Below are positions 39,600 through 50,354 of a DNA stretch of 64,000 nucleotides, piece by piece. Origin of the DNA: Salinimonas marina. Lineage in GTDB: Bacteria; Pseudomonadota; Gammaproteobacteria; Enterobacterales; Alteromonadaceae. Under the pieces are notes generated by a model, which saw nothing but the letters and a program-made list of their open reading frames with translations, was not told the origin of the DNA and did no database searches. Within the stretch, counting starts at the first letter, position 1, and each line of letters opens with the position of its first letter. The stretch lies in contig NZ_CP064795.1 of the NCBI RefSeq assembly GCF_015644725.1, forward strand, positions 2,726,501-2,790,500, written 5' to 3'. The translations under genes were made by a program, and so were the position numbers.

Positions 39600-40937
39600 T
39601 TATCCATTGCCCAGCCCCGAGGCGAGCGCCTGCATAGCCTCATGACACTCTGCAAACGACAACACCTGATTCAGGCCCTGCTGCAAGAACGCATTAATTG
39701 CCGGTTCGGCACGAATGGCCAGGTCGATACGTGGATCTGAGCCGCGGGCGTAAGCACCAATGGCAATCAAATCCTGATTTTGTTTATAGGTGGAGTAGAC
39801 CTGGCGCACCCGGCGGGCCTGCAACAAATGCTCTTCTGAGACCACCATCGGCATCACGCGACTAATGGAGGCTTCAATATCGATAGCCGGATAATGACCG
39901 GCGTCGGCCAGTTTACGAGACAACACCACATGACCATCCAGAATGGCCCGGGCGGCATCGGCAATCGGATCCTGTAAATCATCGCCTTCGGTCAGCACGG
40001 TATAAAACGCGGTAATGGAGCCCTGCCCCTGAGCGCCGTTACCGGCCCGCTCCACCAGGGCCGGCAAGCGGGCAAACACCGATGGCGGGTAGCCTTTGGT
40101 GGCCGGAGGTTCGCCTACCGCCAGCGCAATTTCGCGCTGGGCCATGGCGTAGCGTGTGAGCGAGTCCACCAGCAGCAACACATTTTTGCCCTGATCACGA
40201 AAATATTCTGCCACTGTCACCGCCGTTTCGCAGGCTTTCAGCCGCATCAGGGGTGAGGTATCTGCCGGCGCCGCAACAATTACGGCCCGGGCACGCTCTT
40301 CTTCGGTCAGAATATCGTGAATAAATTCTTTTACTTCGCGGCCACGTTCGCCTACCAGCCCCACCACCACCACATCGGCTTCGCTGCCCCGGGTCATCAT
40401 TCCCAGCAACACACTTTTTCCCACGCCGCTGCCGGCAAATAGCCCCATACGCTGCCCCACGCCCACGGTGTTCAAGGCATTGATTGCCCGTACGCCCACA
40501 TCCATAGGTTGTTTAATCGGCATGCGAATAAGCGGGTTCATCGGCGCCTTGGTGGTGGGTGCGCGGTGTTCGGCGACAATGGCGCCTAAGCCGTCTAAAG
40601 GCTGGCCATTGCCATCAAGAACCCGCCCTAACAGACCTGGACCAACCGGTAACCCGCTCTGGCGGTTCAGCGGCATTACCCGGGAGCCCGGAACTATGCC
40701 GCGTACGGCTTCGGTGGGCATCAGATAGGTAATATCATCGCCAAAACCGACCACCTCAGCCTCAATTTCACCCTCAATGGTCTGCACCATGCACTGGCTG
40801 CCTACCGGCAACTGACAACCTACCGCCTCCAGGGTCAGTCCGATCCCGCGTACCAGCTTACCCGCGGCCACCACCGGCGGCTGCGGGACCTGCTGGGTCA
40901 GCTGGCTAAAGTAACGGGTGAAATCATCACTCACCAC
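39600..40937 (-). CDS. fliI: flagellar export ATPase FliI
   Basis: A 445-residue ATPase of the F1/V1 type. The P-loop is [13 protein letters not shown], and the Walker B region is [20 protein letters not shown]. It powers protein export with FliH and FliJ. It starts with GTG, overlapping the end of fliH by 11 bases; a second GTG one codon later is equally possible. Confidence 0.97.
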   Translation of the reverse strand: MVSDDFTRYFSQLTQQVPQPPVVAAGKLVRGIGLTLEAVGCQLPVGSQCMVQTIEGEIEAEVVGFGDDITYLMPTEAVRGIVPGSRVMPLNRQSGLPVGPGLLGRVLDGNGQPLDGLGAIVAEHRAPTTKAPMNPLIRMPIKQPMDVGVRAINALNTVGVGQRMGLFAGSGVGKSVLLGMMTRGSEADVVVVGLVGERGREVKEFIHDILTEEERARAVIVAAPADTSPLMRLKACETAVTVAEYFRDQGKNVLLLVDSLTRYAMAQREIALAVGEPPATKGYPPSVFARLPALVERAGNGAQGQGSITAFYTVLTEGDDLQDPIADAARAILDGHVVLSRKLADAGHYPAIDIEASISRVMPMVVSEEHLLQARRVRQVYSTYKQNQDLIAIGAYARGSDPRIDLAIRAEPAINAFLQQGLNQVLSFAECHEAMQALASGLGNG

Positions 40938-41700
40938 TTAACCCCTGCTGCAGTAAAAATTTGTCAAGGGTTTCACGGCAGCGCCGCTCGATAGAGACAT
41001 CCACCGCGTTTTGACTGGTGACCACATCACAGCCACCTCGCGACATCGCTGGCGCTTCAAACAGCTGCCAGTTTTTTTCACGAATAGCCTCATTCCCCAA
41101 CTGCTCACGAAGCAAGGCGATATCGTCAGGATGCATATGAATCTGGTAGTGATTTTCGGTAAGGGGCAATGCTTTTATGCCTTCGGTAAGCGCTTGCATA
41201 ATGACCGCGTCATTGGTGGTCACTTCGGTGCGGATAACCGCCCTGGCCAGCGTTACGGCGAGCCTGGCCAGTTCCTGCCGGGCCTGCGCATTGACCTGCT
41301 CTAACGGCGCGTGCAGGGTTTCCGCCAGGCTTTGCCATAGTGCCTGCTGCTCGTCGATAAGCTGCTGGCCCTGTGCCAGGCCTTCAGCATGGCCTTCTTC
41401 GTGACCGGCGGCCAGTCCTTCACTTTTGCCCTGCTCGAAGCCTGCAGCCTGGCCCTCATCAAACCCGGCCTGGCGACCTTCGTTATAGCCTTCTTCACGC
41501 GCGGCCTCGCGAATGGCTTCAATTTCTTCAAGGGTGGGTGGTTTAACTTCCTCTTCTTCTTCAGGCGGCTCGTATACCCAGTCGCTACGCCGGTTGAGGG
41601 CGTTGGTACTGGTGTCGGCCTGTTGGTGCCCGGGATCATCCACAAAAGGCAGATCCCACAGCCGGGCGTCGTGCGCCTTTTCGTTCTGATCATCAGACAT
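40927..41700 (-). CDS. fliH: flagellar export regulator FliH
   Basis: Starting at the ATG at 41700 ([15 protein letters not shown]), 257 residues; an upstream in-frame TTG is less likely. The central part is a Gly/Glu-rich repeat region with GxxxG-type spacing ([19 protein letters not shown]) characteristic of FliH, followed by the C-terminal domain with [21 protein letters not shown]. It holds FliI at the C-ring. Confidence 0.93.
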   Translation of the reverse strand: MSDDQNEKAHDARLWDLPFVDDPGHQQADTSTNALNRRSDWVYEPPEEEEEVKPPTLEEIEAIREAAREEGYNEGRQAGFDEGQAAGFEQGKSEGLAAGHEEGHAEGLAQGQQLIDEQQALWQSLAETLHAPLEQVNAQARQELARLAVTLARAVIRTEVTTNDAVIMQALTEGIKALPLTENHYQIHMHPDDIALLREQLGNEAIREKNWQLFEAPAMSRGGCDVVTSQNAVDVSIERRCRETLDKFLLQQGLSGE

Positions 41701-41722
41701 AGAGCAAGGTTCCAATTATCGG

Positions 41723-42763
41723 TTACAGGAATTCTTCGCCACCGCCGCCGCCCAGCATTATTTCGCCGGAATCAGCTAAGCGTCGGGCTACCGACAAGAT
41801 TTCTTTTTGCGCGGTTTCTACTTCCGACAAGCGCACTGGTCCCATGGCTTCCAGGTCATCGGTTAGCATCTCGGCGGCCCGTTTCGACATATTCCGGGTG
41901 ATTTTGACTTTCAGCTCTTCATCGGCGCCCTTGATGGCTTTTAACAAGGCATCCTGCTGCACTTCACGAAGAATTGCCTGGATCCCTTTGTCGTCCACGT
42001 CCACCAGATTGTCGAACACAAACATCAGATCCTGGATTTGCTGGCTCATTTCTTCATCCTGTTCGCGGATGGCATCCATCAGCTGACCTTCTATAGAAGT
42101 ATCCAGGTAATTCATAATATCGGCTGCAGACTTCAGGCCGCCCATTTTGGCCGCCTGCGTTCCGGCCTGACCGGCAAATTGTTTTTCCATAATTTCATTC
42201 AGCTCCTGCAACGCTGCGGGTTGCACTTCTTCCAGGTTGGCAATACGCATTAACAGATCTAACCGGACTTTTTCCGGGAATTGCGCCAGAATCTCGGCGC
42301 TTTGCTCAGGCTCAAGATAAGACAACACAATGGTTTGAATCTGCGGGTGTTCATTACGAATAATGGAAGCCACCTGCTTTGAATCCATCCATTTCAACGA
42401 GTCCAAACCTTTGGCGCCGTTACCCAGCAGAATTTGATCAATCAAATTGGCGGCTTTGTCTTCACCCAGAGCGGCGGTCAGGGCGCGTTTCACAAAGTCC
42501 TGACTCTGGAACCCGATGGTGCTGTAGTTTTGTATCTCATCAATAAAATGCTTGTGCACTGAGGTGATCTTGGCCTGAGTCATATCATCAACTTTTGCCA
42601 TCTCAGCGCCCAGCTTCTGCACTTGTTTGGGCTCTAAATGTTTCAGGATCTGCGCGGCATCTTCTTCTGACAGGCTCAGCAGCAAGATGGCAGCCTTTTC
42701 AACCCCTTCGAGTTTGCCGACATCGTAAGACGGTTCCTCGGTGTTCGCTATTTCTTCAGCCAT
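41723..42763 (-). CDS. fliG: flagellar motor switch protein FliG
   Basis: A 346-residue FliG: three armadillo-like domains, with the EHPQTI-type motif (NEHPQIQTIVLSYLEPEQSAEIL) and the C-terminal torque-helix region with charged residues (MSKRAAEMLTDDLEAMGPVRLSEVE). It couples stator force to the rotor. It lies 12 bases after fliF. Confidence 0.98.
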   Translation of the reverse strand: MAEEIANTEEPSYDVGKLEGVEKAAILLLSLSEEDAAQILKHLEPKQVQKLGAEMAKVDDMTQAKITSVHKHFIDEIQNYSTIGFQSQDFVKRALTAALGEDKAANLIDQILLGNGAKGLDSLKWMDSKQVASIIRNEHPQIQTIVLSYLEPEQSAEILAQFPEKVRLDLLMRIANLEEVQPAALQELNEIMEKQFAGQAGTQAAKMGGLKSAADIMNYLDTSIEGQLMDAIREQDEEMSQQIQDLMFVFDNLVDVDDKGIQAILREVQQDALLKAIKGADEELKVKITRNMSKRAAEMLTDDLEAMGPVRLSEVETAQKEILSVARRLADSGEIMLGGGGGEEFL

Positions 42764-42775
42764 GACTTACTGCTC

Positions 42776-44472
42776 CTACTCATCCTGCAACAACCAGCCC
42801 TTAACTACCTGGGCGGACAATTCCGGTTCATTGGCGACCAGCGCCCGAACCGCTTTCAAAACATCTTCATCTTTGTGTAAATCGGGCAGCATCAGCGAGC
42901 CATCCGGAGCAAAACCAACCTGACCCTCATCAAATTCCTGATTCAGCATAGTGATGGTTTCATCGCCCAGGTCAAGCCCTTCATCCGCATCGTAATCATC
43001 CACCTCTTTCGTGGCTTCAGGATTCATCAGCTTACGCAGCATTGGCCGGACCACAAAAATAATCAGCACAATGATAACCAGGCCACCGACCACCAGCTTC
43101 AGGATGGGTAAGAATTTTGGCTCTTCCCATAATGGGGTTTCCTCAATCACACCGGTGTCCATCCGTGTGAACGGCACACTCACTACTTCAAGCGAGTCGC
43201 CCCGGGTGACATCAAATCCCAGACCGCCCTGCAGCAAACGACGAATATTCAGCACTTCTTCCTGGTTGCGCGGCACCATACTTTGCGAGCCATCTTCGGC
43301 GGTGGTGGAAATATAGTCCACCGCCACAGAAACGCTTAACCGGCGCACCACCCCGGTTTGTTTTTTGGTATGACTAATGGTGGTATCCAGTTCATAATTA
43401 CGGGTAGATTCTTTGCTGTTGCTACCGGGCATCGGGTTCATTGCATTGCCGCCCACCGCATCTTCCGGAATCGTCGATTCCATGGGCGGCTGGTTACTCA
43501 GCGCGCCCGGAATACCGCCGGCGCCGGCGCCCACGGTATTGTGTTCGGTGATCATTTCGCTACGAATCGCCGGCACCTCAGGGTTATAACTGCGTTGGGT
43601 TTGTTCCCGGGCGGTGAAGTCCATTGAGACATCGACCTGCGCGGTGTAATTACCAATCCCCAGGACCGGGATTAAGATGGCATCAATTTTTTGCAGGTAC
43701 TGCTGTTCGCGTTTGCTTTCAATTTCATATTCTTTGCGTGCCCGCGAACTGATAGAGTCCTGGGAGCCTGAATTTAATAACCGTCCATTGCTGTCGGTAA
43801 CAGTAACATTGGCCGGCTCCATGCTTTGCACGGCTGAGGCCACAATATCTACCACCGCATCAACTTCTTCGCCGCCAATCACCTGCCCACGCTTGGGGTT
43901 AATACCACGGTAGCACTGGCTTTTTTCTCACGCCGGGCAAATACATTTTCTTTGGGCATGGCCAGCAGTACCCGGGCTTTCTGCACACTCGACATATCTT
44001 CGATGGTCGCCGCAATTTGTTTTTCGCGGGCATGCTTGAGCCGCTCCATCTCCACCCGCTGGCTGACCCCAAAGCCCATGTCCTGCATAATAATATCGGA
44101 GCCGGCATCTTCGGTATTAACCAGGCCCTGGCGTGTCATGCCCAGGCGCACATTCTGAAACTCATCATTACGGACAAATACCGTATTGCCTTCCAGCTTG
44201 TATTCAATCTGATTGGCATCAAGGTAGTCCAGGGTTTCAATAAGCTCTTCGGTGGGCATTTTTGCCAGTGGCCGATAATCGGGTTCCTGCGCCCAAATCA
44301 TAATAAATACCGCAATGGCTACACAGATAACCAGTACCACCACCAGTGCCATCTGCCGCATCATATCGGCACTGCCCAGCGTATCCATAAAACCAGACTT
44401 ATTTTCTGTTTCTGGCGCGCCGCTTAAGGCATCGGGATCGGACACAGTCAAATTGGTTCCAGTATCAGCCAT
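42776..44472 (-). CDS. fliF: flagellar MS-ring protein FliF, frameshifted
   Basis: The MS-ring protein on which the flagellum is built. The N-terminal part has one membrane helix (QMALVVVLVICVAIAVFIMIW) and ring-building domain 1; the C-terminal part has ring-building domain 3, a second membrane helix (LKLVVGGLVIIVLIIFVVRPML) and the FliG-binding tail. The frame breaks at the four G at 43895-43898 (plus strand): one extra base changes LTPSVGR-stop to LTPKRGQVIGGEEVDAVVD and gives one 565-residue FliF. As FliF is indispensable for flagella, a sequencing indel is more likely than a true break. Confidence 0.92.
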
Positions 44473-44488
44473 GATTATTGTTCCTCGC

Positions 44489-44818
44489 CTACACCGGCAT
44501 GTTCATGATTTGTTTGTACGCATCAAGCACTTTGTTGCGTACCTGCACCGTGGCCTCAAAGGCAATACCGGCTTTTTCTTTGGCCAGCATGACATCGGCC
44601 AGGCTTAATGAGGGGTCACCCATTTCAAAAGAATGTTGCATTGATTTTGAATTCATCTGCATGTCATTGACCCCGTCGATGGCACTTTTCAGCATGGTGG
44701 AAAATTCACCGGCCGCCCCGGGGTTAGCCTGAATTTCGGGCGTGGCACTGGTTTGCAGGCGCGCCTGGCCAATCATGGCCTGCATTTCCTGATACAAACT
44801 GTCGGCTTTAACGTCCAT
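44489..44818 (-). CDS. fliE: flagellar hook-basal body protein FliE
   Basis: A 109-residue protein with the C-terminal conserved FliE helices (LSLADVMLAKEKAGIAFEATVQVRNKVLDAYKQIMNMPV). It connects the MS-ring to the rod. It opens the large flagellar operon behind a good sigma-54 promoter. Confidence 0.97.
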   Translation of the reverse strand: MDVKADSLYQEMQAMIGQARLQTSATPEIQANPGAAGEFSTMLKSAIDGVNDMQMNSKSMQHSFEMGDPSLSLADVMLAKEKAGIAFEATVQVRNKVLDAYKQIMNMPV

Positions 44819-44889
44819 CGCTATTCTCCCAAGATTTCCAAGATTTATGCCGTCAGAAGCTTGTCTGACTCATCAATATAACAAGACTG

Positions 44890-44907
44890 AAGCAAGGGCT
44901 GAGCCAA
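44890..44907 (-). promoter_or_regulatory. sigma-54 promoter before fliE
   Basis: On the minus strand TTGGCTCAGCCCTTGCTT: -24 TGGCTC, five-base spacer, -12 TTGCT. Only one base differs from TGGCAC-N5-TTGCT. It lies about 70-90 bases upstream of fliE and just after the flrBC operon, fitting control by FlrC. Confidence 0.82.
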
Positions 44908-45002
44908 CTTTTATTATTGATATTTTTCAATAGCTTGGGAATGGTTAGCCAAAAAAATGACAGACGCTAGGGAGGGGGAGGAAGCAATAAAAAAGAATTG
45001 GT

Positions 45003-45037
45003 TAAAAATACCGCGAGGCCGGGCAGTCTCACGGTAT
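45003..45037 (-). terminator. terminator after flrC
   Basis: On the minus strand ATACCG-T-GAG pairs with CTC-G-CGGTAT across a GC-rich loop and is followed by TTTTTAA. It lies about 20 bases after the flrC stop and separates the regulators from fliE transcription. Confidence 0.75.
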
Positions 45038-45055
45038 GTTTAATTGCACATGGTC

Positions 45056-46420
45056 TCAGGCGGGCACATCAATACCATCTTCGCGCATTTTGGCAAGCTT
45101 GTAGCGTAAGGTGCGCGGACTTATACCCAGTTTTTCAGCCACGTCTTTACGTTTGCCGTTGCAAACCTGGAGCGTATCTAAAATAATCTGATGCTCCTGC
45201 TGACGCAATTCGCTGCCTAAGCGGCTACTGTCCTCCTGGGCCTCAACCGGCGCTACCTGATGAGTCTGGCCAGTATTATGACTGGCCAGCGTGGCTGCCA
45301 TATCGATCATTAAATCGCCGGCATCAATTGTATCACCGCTGTGCAGTATCAGTGCCCGCTGGATAACATTTTCCAGCTCGCGAACATTACCAGGCCAGTC
45401 GTACTGGATAAGTTTATTGCGGGCTGACGCATTAAGCTTTGCGGTGGCCTGCCCCTGCTTATGGGCATGGCGGGCAAGTAAGTGATCTGCCAGCGGCACA
45501 ATATCGCCCGGGCGCTGCGCTAAGGCCTGCCAGGTGATGGGGAACACATTCAGACGGTAAAAAAGATCTTCGCGAAATTCACCATTGTCTACGGCGGCGC
45601 GTAAATCACGGTTACTGGTGGCAATCACCCGCACATCCAGCTTGACGGTTTTGCGTCCGCCCAACCGCTCGACTTCCTTTTCCTGTAACACCCTCAGCAA
45701 TTTGGCCTGTAGCGCCAAATCCATCTCGGTAATTTCATCCAGCAACAGAGTGCCGCCCTGGGCTTGTTCAAACTTGCCGGGGCTAGCCTGTAACGCGCCG
45801 GTAAACGCGCCTTTTTCATAACCAAACAACGTGGCTTCAAGCATATTCTCAGGAATGGCCGCGCAGTTTATTGCCACAAATGGCGCCGCCGCCCGGTTAG
45901 ACTGATCATGAATATAACGCGACAGCACTTCTTTGCCTGAACCACTAGGGCCCAACACCATTACCGTTGCCTCCGAACGCGCCACTTTACTGGCCAGGGC
46001 TAAAAGCTCCAGACTACTGGGGTCGGCGGCAACCGGAGTACAGGACTCCACCTTCTGAGCAGGCGCATAACGCTCCACCAGATTCAGTAACACCTGAGGA
46101 GCAAATGGCTTGGATAAGTAATCGGTGGCCCCATCACGCATGGCTTGTACCGCATCATCAATGGTGGCATACGCGGTCATCAGTAACACCGGCATCTGGG
46201 GAAAGCGGGACTTAATATGTTTAAGCAACACCAGGCCACTCATTTTGGCCATCTGAATATCACTGACCACTAAGTCTATCTGATATTGGCCTAAACAACT
46301 CATGGCTTCTTCGGCGCTATCGGCTGCCACTACCCGATACCTGGCCAGATTCAGGGTATCAATTAATGCTTCGCGTAAACCGGCATCATCTTCCACAATC
46401 AATATACTGGTTTGGCTCAT
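45056..46420 (-). CDS. flrC: sigma-54-dependent response regulator FlrC (FleR)
   Basis: A 454-residue NtrC-type activator. Receiver domain (LIVEDDAGLREALIDTL, Asp in VVSDIQMAKMSG), AAA+ domain with Walker A GPSGSGKE and the sigma-54 contact GAFTGAL, then a Fis-type HTH (KRKDVAEKLGISPRTLRYKLAKM). It activates sigma-54 flagellar promoters after phosphorylation by FlrB. Its start overlaps the flrB stop by 4 bases. Confidence 0.96.
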   Translation of the reverse strand: MSQTSILIVEDDAGLREALIDTLNLARYRVVAADSAEEAMSCLGQYQIDLVVSDIQMAKMSGLVLLKHIKSRFPQMPVLLMTAYATIDDAVQAMRDGATDYLSKPFAPQVLLNLVERYAPAQKVESCTPVAADPSSLELLALASKVARSEATVMVLGPSGSGKEVLSRYIHDQSNRAAAPFVAINCAAIPENMLEATLFGYEKGAFTGALQASPGKFEQAQGGTLLLDEITEMDLALQAKLLRVLQEKEVERLGGRKTVKLDVRVIATSNRDLRAAVDNGEFREDLFYRLNVFPITWQALAQRPGDIVPLADHLLARHAHKQGQATAKLNASARNKLIQYDWPGNVRELENVIQRALILHSGDTIDAGDLMIDMAATLASHNTGQTHQVAPVEAQEDSSRLGSELRQQEHQIILDTLQVCNGKRKDVAEKLGISPRTLRYKLAKMREDGIDVPA

Positions 46421-47550
46421 GCTGTTTCTCCTGAGGTATAAGTACCCATGTCAGACTTAGTGCCAGGCAGAGTCAGACAAAAGCAAGCTCCCCCCTGCGC
46501 CAGATTCGTGACACTTAGCTGGCCCTGATGGGCGTGGGCCACCGACTTTACCACTGCCAGTCCCAGCCCGGTGCCATGGGTTTTGGTAGTGAAAAACGGT
46601 TCAAAAATCTTATCTTTTTCGGTATCTGGAATGCCCGGCCCCGTGTCGATGACCTGGATATGCACCTTTTCATCACAATACTTCGCGACGATCCGTATCC
46701 GGGTTTCGGGGGCGCTGACCTGGCTGGCGTTATGGATCAGGTTTAATAGCGCGCCGCTGAGCGCACTCTGATTGCCGATAATCTGCACCTGGGTATCAAA
46801 TCCTTCAAATACCAGTTGCTGCCGGTGAGGATCAGTCAGGCTGACGGCATTAGGCACGATAGCCATCTTGATATCACTCAGACTAAGCCGGGATACGACC
46901 TGTTCTTCGCCTGATTTGGCAAATAACAACATATCGTTGACCTGACTTTCGAGCTCCTGTAACCGTCCGGTTAATTTATGCGCAAAACCGATGCCGGCTT
47001 CTTTTTCCACATCCGGGCGGGTTAAATTTGCGGCATACAGCATAGCGGCTGACAATGGCGTGCGAATCTGATGAGCCAGCGACGCCACCATCTTTCCAAG
47101 TGCCGATAAACGCTGCATATGACTGACCCGGGCTTGCAATTGCCGGGTTTCAGTCAGATCGGTAAGCACAATTAATTGCCCAGGTTCGGTTTGCAACGGG
47201 GTAATGGAAAGTTTGACCCGACGGCCATCAATCAGTGACACTTCGTGACCATCGTCGGCGCGGGGCTTGAACGAACGAGCGATGATGGTGCGCCAAAGCT
47301 GGCCTTCGAGGGGCTCACCTAACAAATCCATGGCCTGACCATTTGCCTGGCGTACAATGCCTTTACCATCCAGCACGATAACGCCGGCGGGCATAACCTG
47401 TAACAAGTGTGAAAGACGATCGGCCTGATGACGCAGTGCCTGTAACTCTTCACCAGAGTGTGCTGGCGCGCCACTATCAAAATAGCGGGAAGGTGGCGCA
47501 GAGTACGTATTATCGTACGTGGCGCTATGATGCGTGCTGTCGTATGTCAT
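46417..47550 (-). CDS. flrB: sensor histidine kinase FlrB (FleS)
   Basis: A 377-residue soluble kinase without obvious membrane helices. PAS-like domain (LLQVMPAGVIVLDGKGIVRQAN), HisKA with the phospho-His in LAHQIRTPLSAAML, and HATPase (NLIHNASQVSAPET, DTGPGIP, HGTGLGLAVVK). It probably senses basal-body assembly and phosphorylates FlrC. A near-perfect sigma-54 promoter lies 47-62 bases upstream. Confidence 0.95.
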   Translation of the reverse strand: MTYDSTHHSATYDNTYSAPPSRYFDSGAPAHSGEELQALRHQADRLSHLLQVMPAGVIVLDGKGIVRQANGQAMDLLGEPLEGQLWRTIIARSFKPRADDGHEVSLIDGRRVKLSITPLQTEPGQLIVLTDLTETRQLQARVSHMQRLSALGKMVASLAHQIRTPLSAAMLYAANLTRPDVEKEAGIGFAHKLTGRLQELESQVNDMLLFAKSGEEQVVSRLSLSDIKMAIVPNAVSLTDPHRQQLVFEGFDTQVQIIGNQSALSGALLNLIHNASQVSAPETRIRIVAKYCDEKVHIQVIDTGPGIPDTEKDKIFEPFFTTKTHGTGLGLAVVKSVAHAHQGQLSVTNLAQGGACFCLTLPGTKSDMGTYTSGETA

Positions 47551-47596
47551 ATCGTCCTCGTCAAAAAGCAGACGTGTTTCTTATGACAATCTAGCT

Positions 47597-47612
47597 AGCA
47601 TTTGGCGTGCCA
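47597..47612 (-). promoter_or_regulatory. sigma-54 promoter before flrBC
   Basis: On the minus strand TGGCACGCCAAATGCT: perfect -24 TGGCAC, five-base spacer, -12 ATGCT (one change from TTGCT). It fits activation of flrBC by FlrA. Confidence 0.82.
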
Positions 47613-47669
47613 ACTTATTAGCACTTATTTTTCAGTGAGTTAGCGTGTATTGTGAGAAGGGTTAGGTTG

Positions 47670-49133
47670 TCAATTATCTGACGAGCAATTTTCTTCACGC
47701 TGAATATTGTACTTGCGCATCTTTTCCACCAGGGTGGTACGGCGCATCCCCAGTTTATCCGCCGCCCGGGCTACCACCCAGTCCTGTTGCTCTAATGCCT
47801 GGATAATCAGGTTGATCTCCAGCTCAGACAGATACTCTTTAAGATTGACGCCTTCCATCGGCAACTGTGACTGGTCAATAAATTCACCTGGGCTGGCTTC
47901 GTTATCGGGGGCATCCTGCTGAGACGCCGCCTCAGCAAATAAGGCGTTAAACGCATCACGCTCCAGCAGCTCCTCGGGGTATTCTGGCTGATACGCCTGT
48001 ACATCGCCATACTGATATTTTGGCGGTAACTCCTGAATATCGACAATCTGGCCGGGGTACAAAATACTCAAGCGTTCAACCAGGTTCGACAGCTCACGAA
48101 CATTACCCGCCCACTGATGTTCCATCAGCGAAGCGATAGCCATTTCGGTGAACCGCACAGCATCAACGCCGTCGCCCTGGATACGGCTAATAAGTTCCTG
48201 CAGCAGTAACGGGATATCTTCGCGACGCTCGCGCAGGGCCGGACTGTCGATAGGAAAGACATTTAGCCGGTAATACAAATCCTCACGAAACTTGTTATCG
48301 GCAATCATGGTTTCCAGATTGCGGTGCGTGGCCGCGACAATCCGAACATTACAGCGAATAGGCGTGCTGCCACCGACCCGTTCGAAGGTTCGCTCTTGCA
48401 ACACCCGTAGCAATTTGACCTGCATCTGCATGGGCATGTCGCCGATTTCATCTAGAAACAGGGTACCATTTTCAGCCAGCTCGAAGCGGCCTTTGCGGGC
48501 ACTGATGGCGCCGGTAAACGCCCCTTTTTCATGCCCAAACAGCTCACTTTCAAGCAGCTCACCCGGGATCGCCCCGCAGTTAACCGGAATAAACGGGCCA
48601 TCTTTTCTTTCTGAAAAAAAGTGAACATTACGGGCCACCACCTCTTTGCCGGTACCCGACTCACCTAAAATCAGTACCGTGGCATCGGTGGGCGCAACCT
48701 GTTCTACCAGACGCCGTACCATTTGAATTTCTTCGCTTTTGCCTACCAGGGAACGAAATAAACGGGTTTTGATGCCGGAGGGTTTGTCAGAACCCGGACG
48801 CCGCCGGCTGTATTCCTGGCAGCGGTGAATTGCCTGAGTTAAAGCAGGGTAAGTCATGGGTAAGGTTATCACCCCGACCAGATTGCGCTCGGGCCCGACA
48901 CTGCCGTCTTCTTCGACCAGCGCAACAAATGGAATATGAGGAAATTGCAGGATAAGCTCCTGAACCGACGCCGCGGCGAAGTCCAGCAACACCGCATCTA
49001 CCGGGTTGTCCTTTAAATACTGTGCGCTTTTTTCCGGCGCACGGGTGGTATAAGGTTCACCGATAAACGAAACAATGGTTTCTAGCTTATGAATCAGTTC
49101 GCCGTTATTGCTAACGAGCAGAATATCCTTCAT
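47670..49133 (-). CDS. flrA: flagellar master regulator FlrA (FleQ), sigma-54 activator
   Basis: A 487-residue protein starting at [17 protein letters not shown] (an upstream start is in frame but lacks family similarity). N-terminal FleQ-type receiver-like domain, AAA+ domain with Walker [17 protein letters not shown] and GAFTGA, and a C-terminal Fis-type HTH ([23 protein letters not shown]). It stands on top of the flagellar hierarchy; relatives bind cyclic di-GMP and FlhG. It is encoded alone, transcribed toward flrBC. Confidence 0.96.
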   Translation of the reverse strand: MKDILLVSNNGELIHKLETIVSFIGEPYTTRAPEKSAQYLKDNPVDAVLLDFAAASVQELILQFPHIPFVALVEEDGSVGPERNLVGVITLPMTYPALTQAIHRCQEYSRRRPGSDKPSGIKTRLFRSLVGKSEEIQMVRRLVEQVAPTDATVLILGESGTGKEVVARNVHFFSERKDGPFIPVNCGAIPGELLESELFGHEKGAFTGAISARKGRFELAENGTLFLDEIGDMPMQMQVKLLRVLQERTFERVGGSTPIRCNVRIVAATHRNLETMIADNKFREDLYYRLNVFPIDSPALRERREDIPLLLQELISRIQGDGVDAVRFTEMAIASLMEHQWAGNVRELSNLVERLSILYPGQIVDIQELPPKYQYGDVQAYQPEYPEELLERDAFNALFAEAASQQDAPDNEASPGEFIDQSQLPMEGVNLKEYLSELEINLIIQALEQQDWVVARAADKLGMRRTTLVEKMRKYNIQREENCSSDN

Positions 49134-49238
49134 TAATTCCCCGAAAAGATGCGTTCTTATTATTAACAGTTTAGCGCATTTGCATGATTTTAGCGGTAAA
49201 CGAATCTGGCGCAACTGTTGATCGCTTAATTGTGCTCA

Positions 49239-49266
49239 GAAAAAAAGCAGGCAAGCCTGCTTTTTC
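49239..49266 (-). terminator. terminator after the flagellin gene
   Basis: A 10-11-bp stem around AAAAGCAGGC/GCCTGCTTTT (loop AA), with the T-run in the 3' arm on the minus strand. It lies 19 bases past the flagellin stop, before flrA. Confidence 0.88.
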
Positions 49267-49284
49267 AAAAAGAGCTGAAATTAG

Positions 49285-50082
49285 TTAACTTAACAACGCC
49301 AGAACCTGTCCCTGCTGTTGATTGGCCTGCGCCTGCATCGACGTACTGGCCTGACTTAATACATCCTGAGACACACTTTGCGTGACAGCCTGGGCATAGT
49401 CAAGATCCTGAATCCGACCCCGTGCGGCCGCCGTGTTCACTTCAGACTGTGACATAGTACGTGCGCTACTGGCCAACTGGTTTTGGGTGGCACCCAGTTC
49501 AGCCCGGAACCCACCCACGCTCTCCAGTGCAGCATCGGTAGCTTCCAACGCCTGGTTGACATCTCCAGAGGTCACATCAATACTCAGCACGTCGCTAAGT
49601 TCACGCACCACATCATTGGTCTGGATATCCACGTTCTGGCCGGCATTAGCGCCCACCTGAAAACTGACCTGAGAGGACTCATTGAGCAGCGGTTTGCCCG
49701 CGAAGTTAGTTTGTTCAGCCGTCAGACTGATGTTGTCCTGCAAGGCTGAAATTTCTGACTGGATAGCCTCGCGATCACTGCTAGAAAGGATGCCGTTACC
49801 CGCCTGCATGGTAAGCTCGCGGATGCGGCTGACATCTTCATTAATATTGGCCAGACCGCCTTCAGCCACCTGTGCCAGTGAAATACCATCATAGGCATTC
49901 GTGATAGCCTGCCGACTGCCTTCAACCTGCGAGGTAAGCCGGTCGATAATTTGCTGGGCCGCGGCGCCATCTGAGGCGTTGTTCACCTGTTTGCCACTGG
50001 CAAGCTTTTCCATCAGATCAGTTTTTTTATCCTGTACCTGTTGCAACAAGCTCGACGGACCTTCGGAATTGAAGTTAATCAT
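49285..50082 (-). CDS. short divergent flagellin
   Basis: A 265-residue flagellin-family protein, close to the lower size limit of filament flagellins. The N-terminal D0/D1 region is unusual: it opens MINFNSEGPSSLLQQVQDKK instead of the common MAxxVNTNxxSL..., but then has the conserved LASGKQVNNASDGAAAQQI, and the C-terminal part has QDLDYAQAVTQSVSQDVLSQASTSM and ANQQQGQVLALL, typical of flagellin ends. There is hardly any variable central domain. It lies next to flrA and to a pseudaminic acid cluster. It may be a minor flagellin, with the main filament subunit encoded elsewhere. Confidence 0.88.
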   Translation of the reverse strand: MINFNSEGPSSLLQQVQDKKTDLMEKLASGKQVNNASDGAAAQQIIDRLTSQVEGSRQAITNAYDGISLAQVAEGGLANINEDVSRIRELTMQAGNGILSSSDREAIQSEISALQDNISLTAEQTNFAGKPLLNESSQVSFQVGANAGQNVDIQTNDVVRELSDVLSIDVTSGDVNQALEATDAALESVGGFRAELGATQNQLASSARTMSQSEVNTAAARGRIQDLDYAQAVTQSVSQDVLSQASTSMQAQANQQQGQVLALLS

Positions 50083-50354
50083 GAGATGCTCCTTATACTG
50101 TCTTTATGTTAGCACAGCCGACTATTTTTGCAGCATGTTATGGGTATGTTTGTTAATAACGCAAAAAGCGAGTATCACTCTCTGCTGTGCTGTTTTTCAC
50201 ACTCAGCCATGCTTGCGTTATACTCTGATTTTATTGCAGATTTATTCATCTACAACGCCTTCGAAAAAAGATTGATATTTCTGTCCTTTTTATACCTGAC
50301 ACGCCAGTAGGCGGACCACCGACGCTGGCGTCGATGCCATAGTAAAGGGGTATT
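50083..50354. other. divergent intergenic region flagellin/pseF
   Basis: 272 bases carrying promoters for two divergent transcripts. I see no convincing sigma-28 or sigma-54 box for the flagellin gene. No RNA or repeat was recognised. Confidence 0.5.

Noticed and set aside
50083..50354. Sigma-28 promoter for the flagellin gene
   Set aside because: No acceptable TAAAGTTT/GCCGATAA pair at correct spacing was seen.
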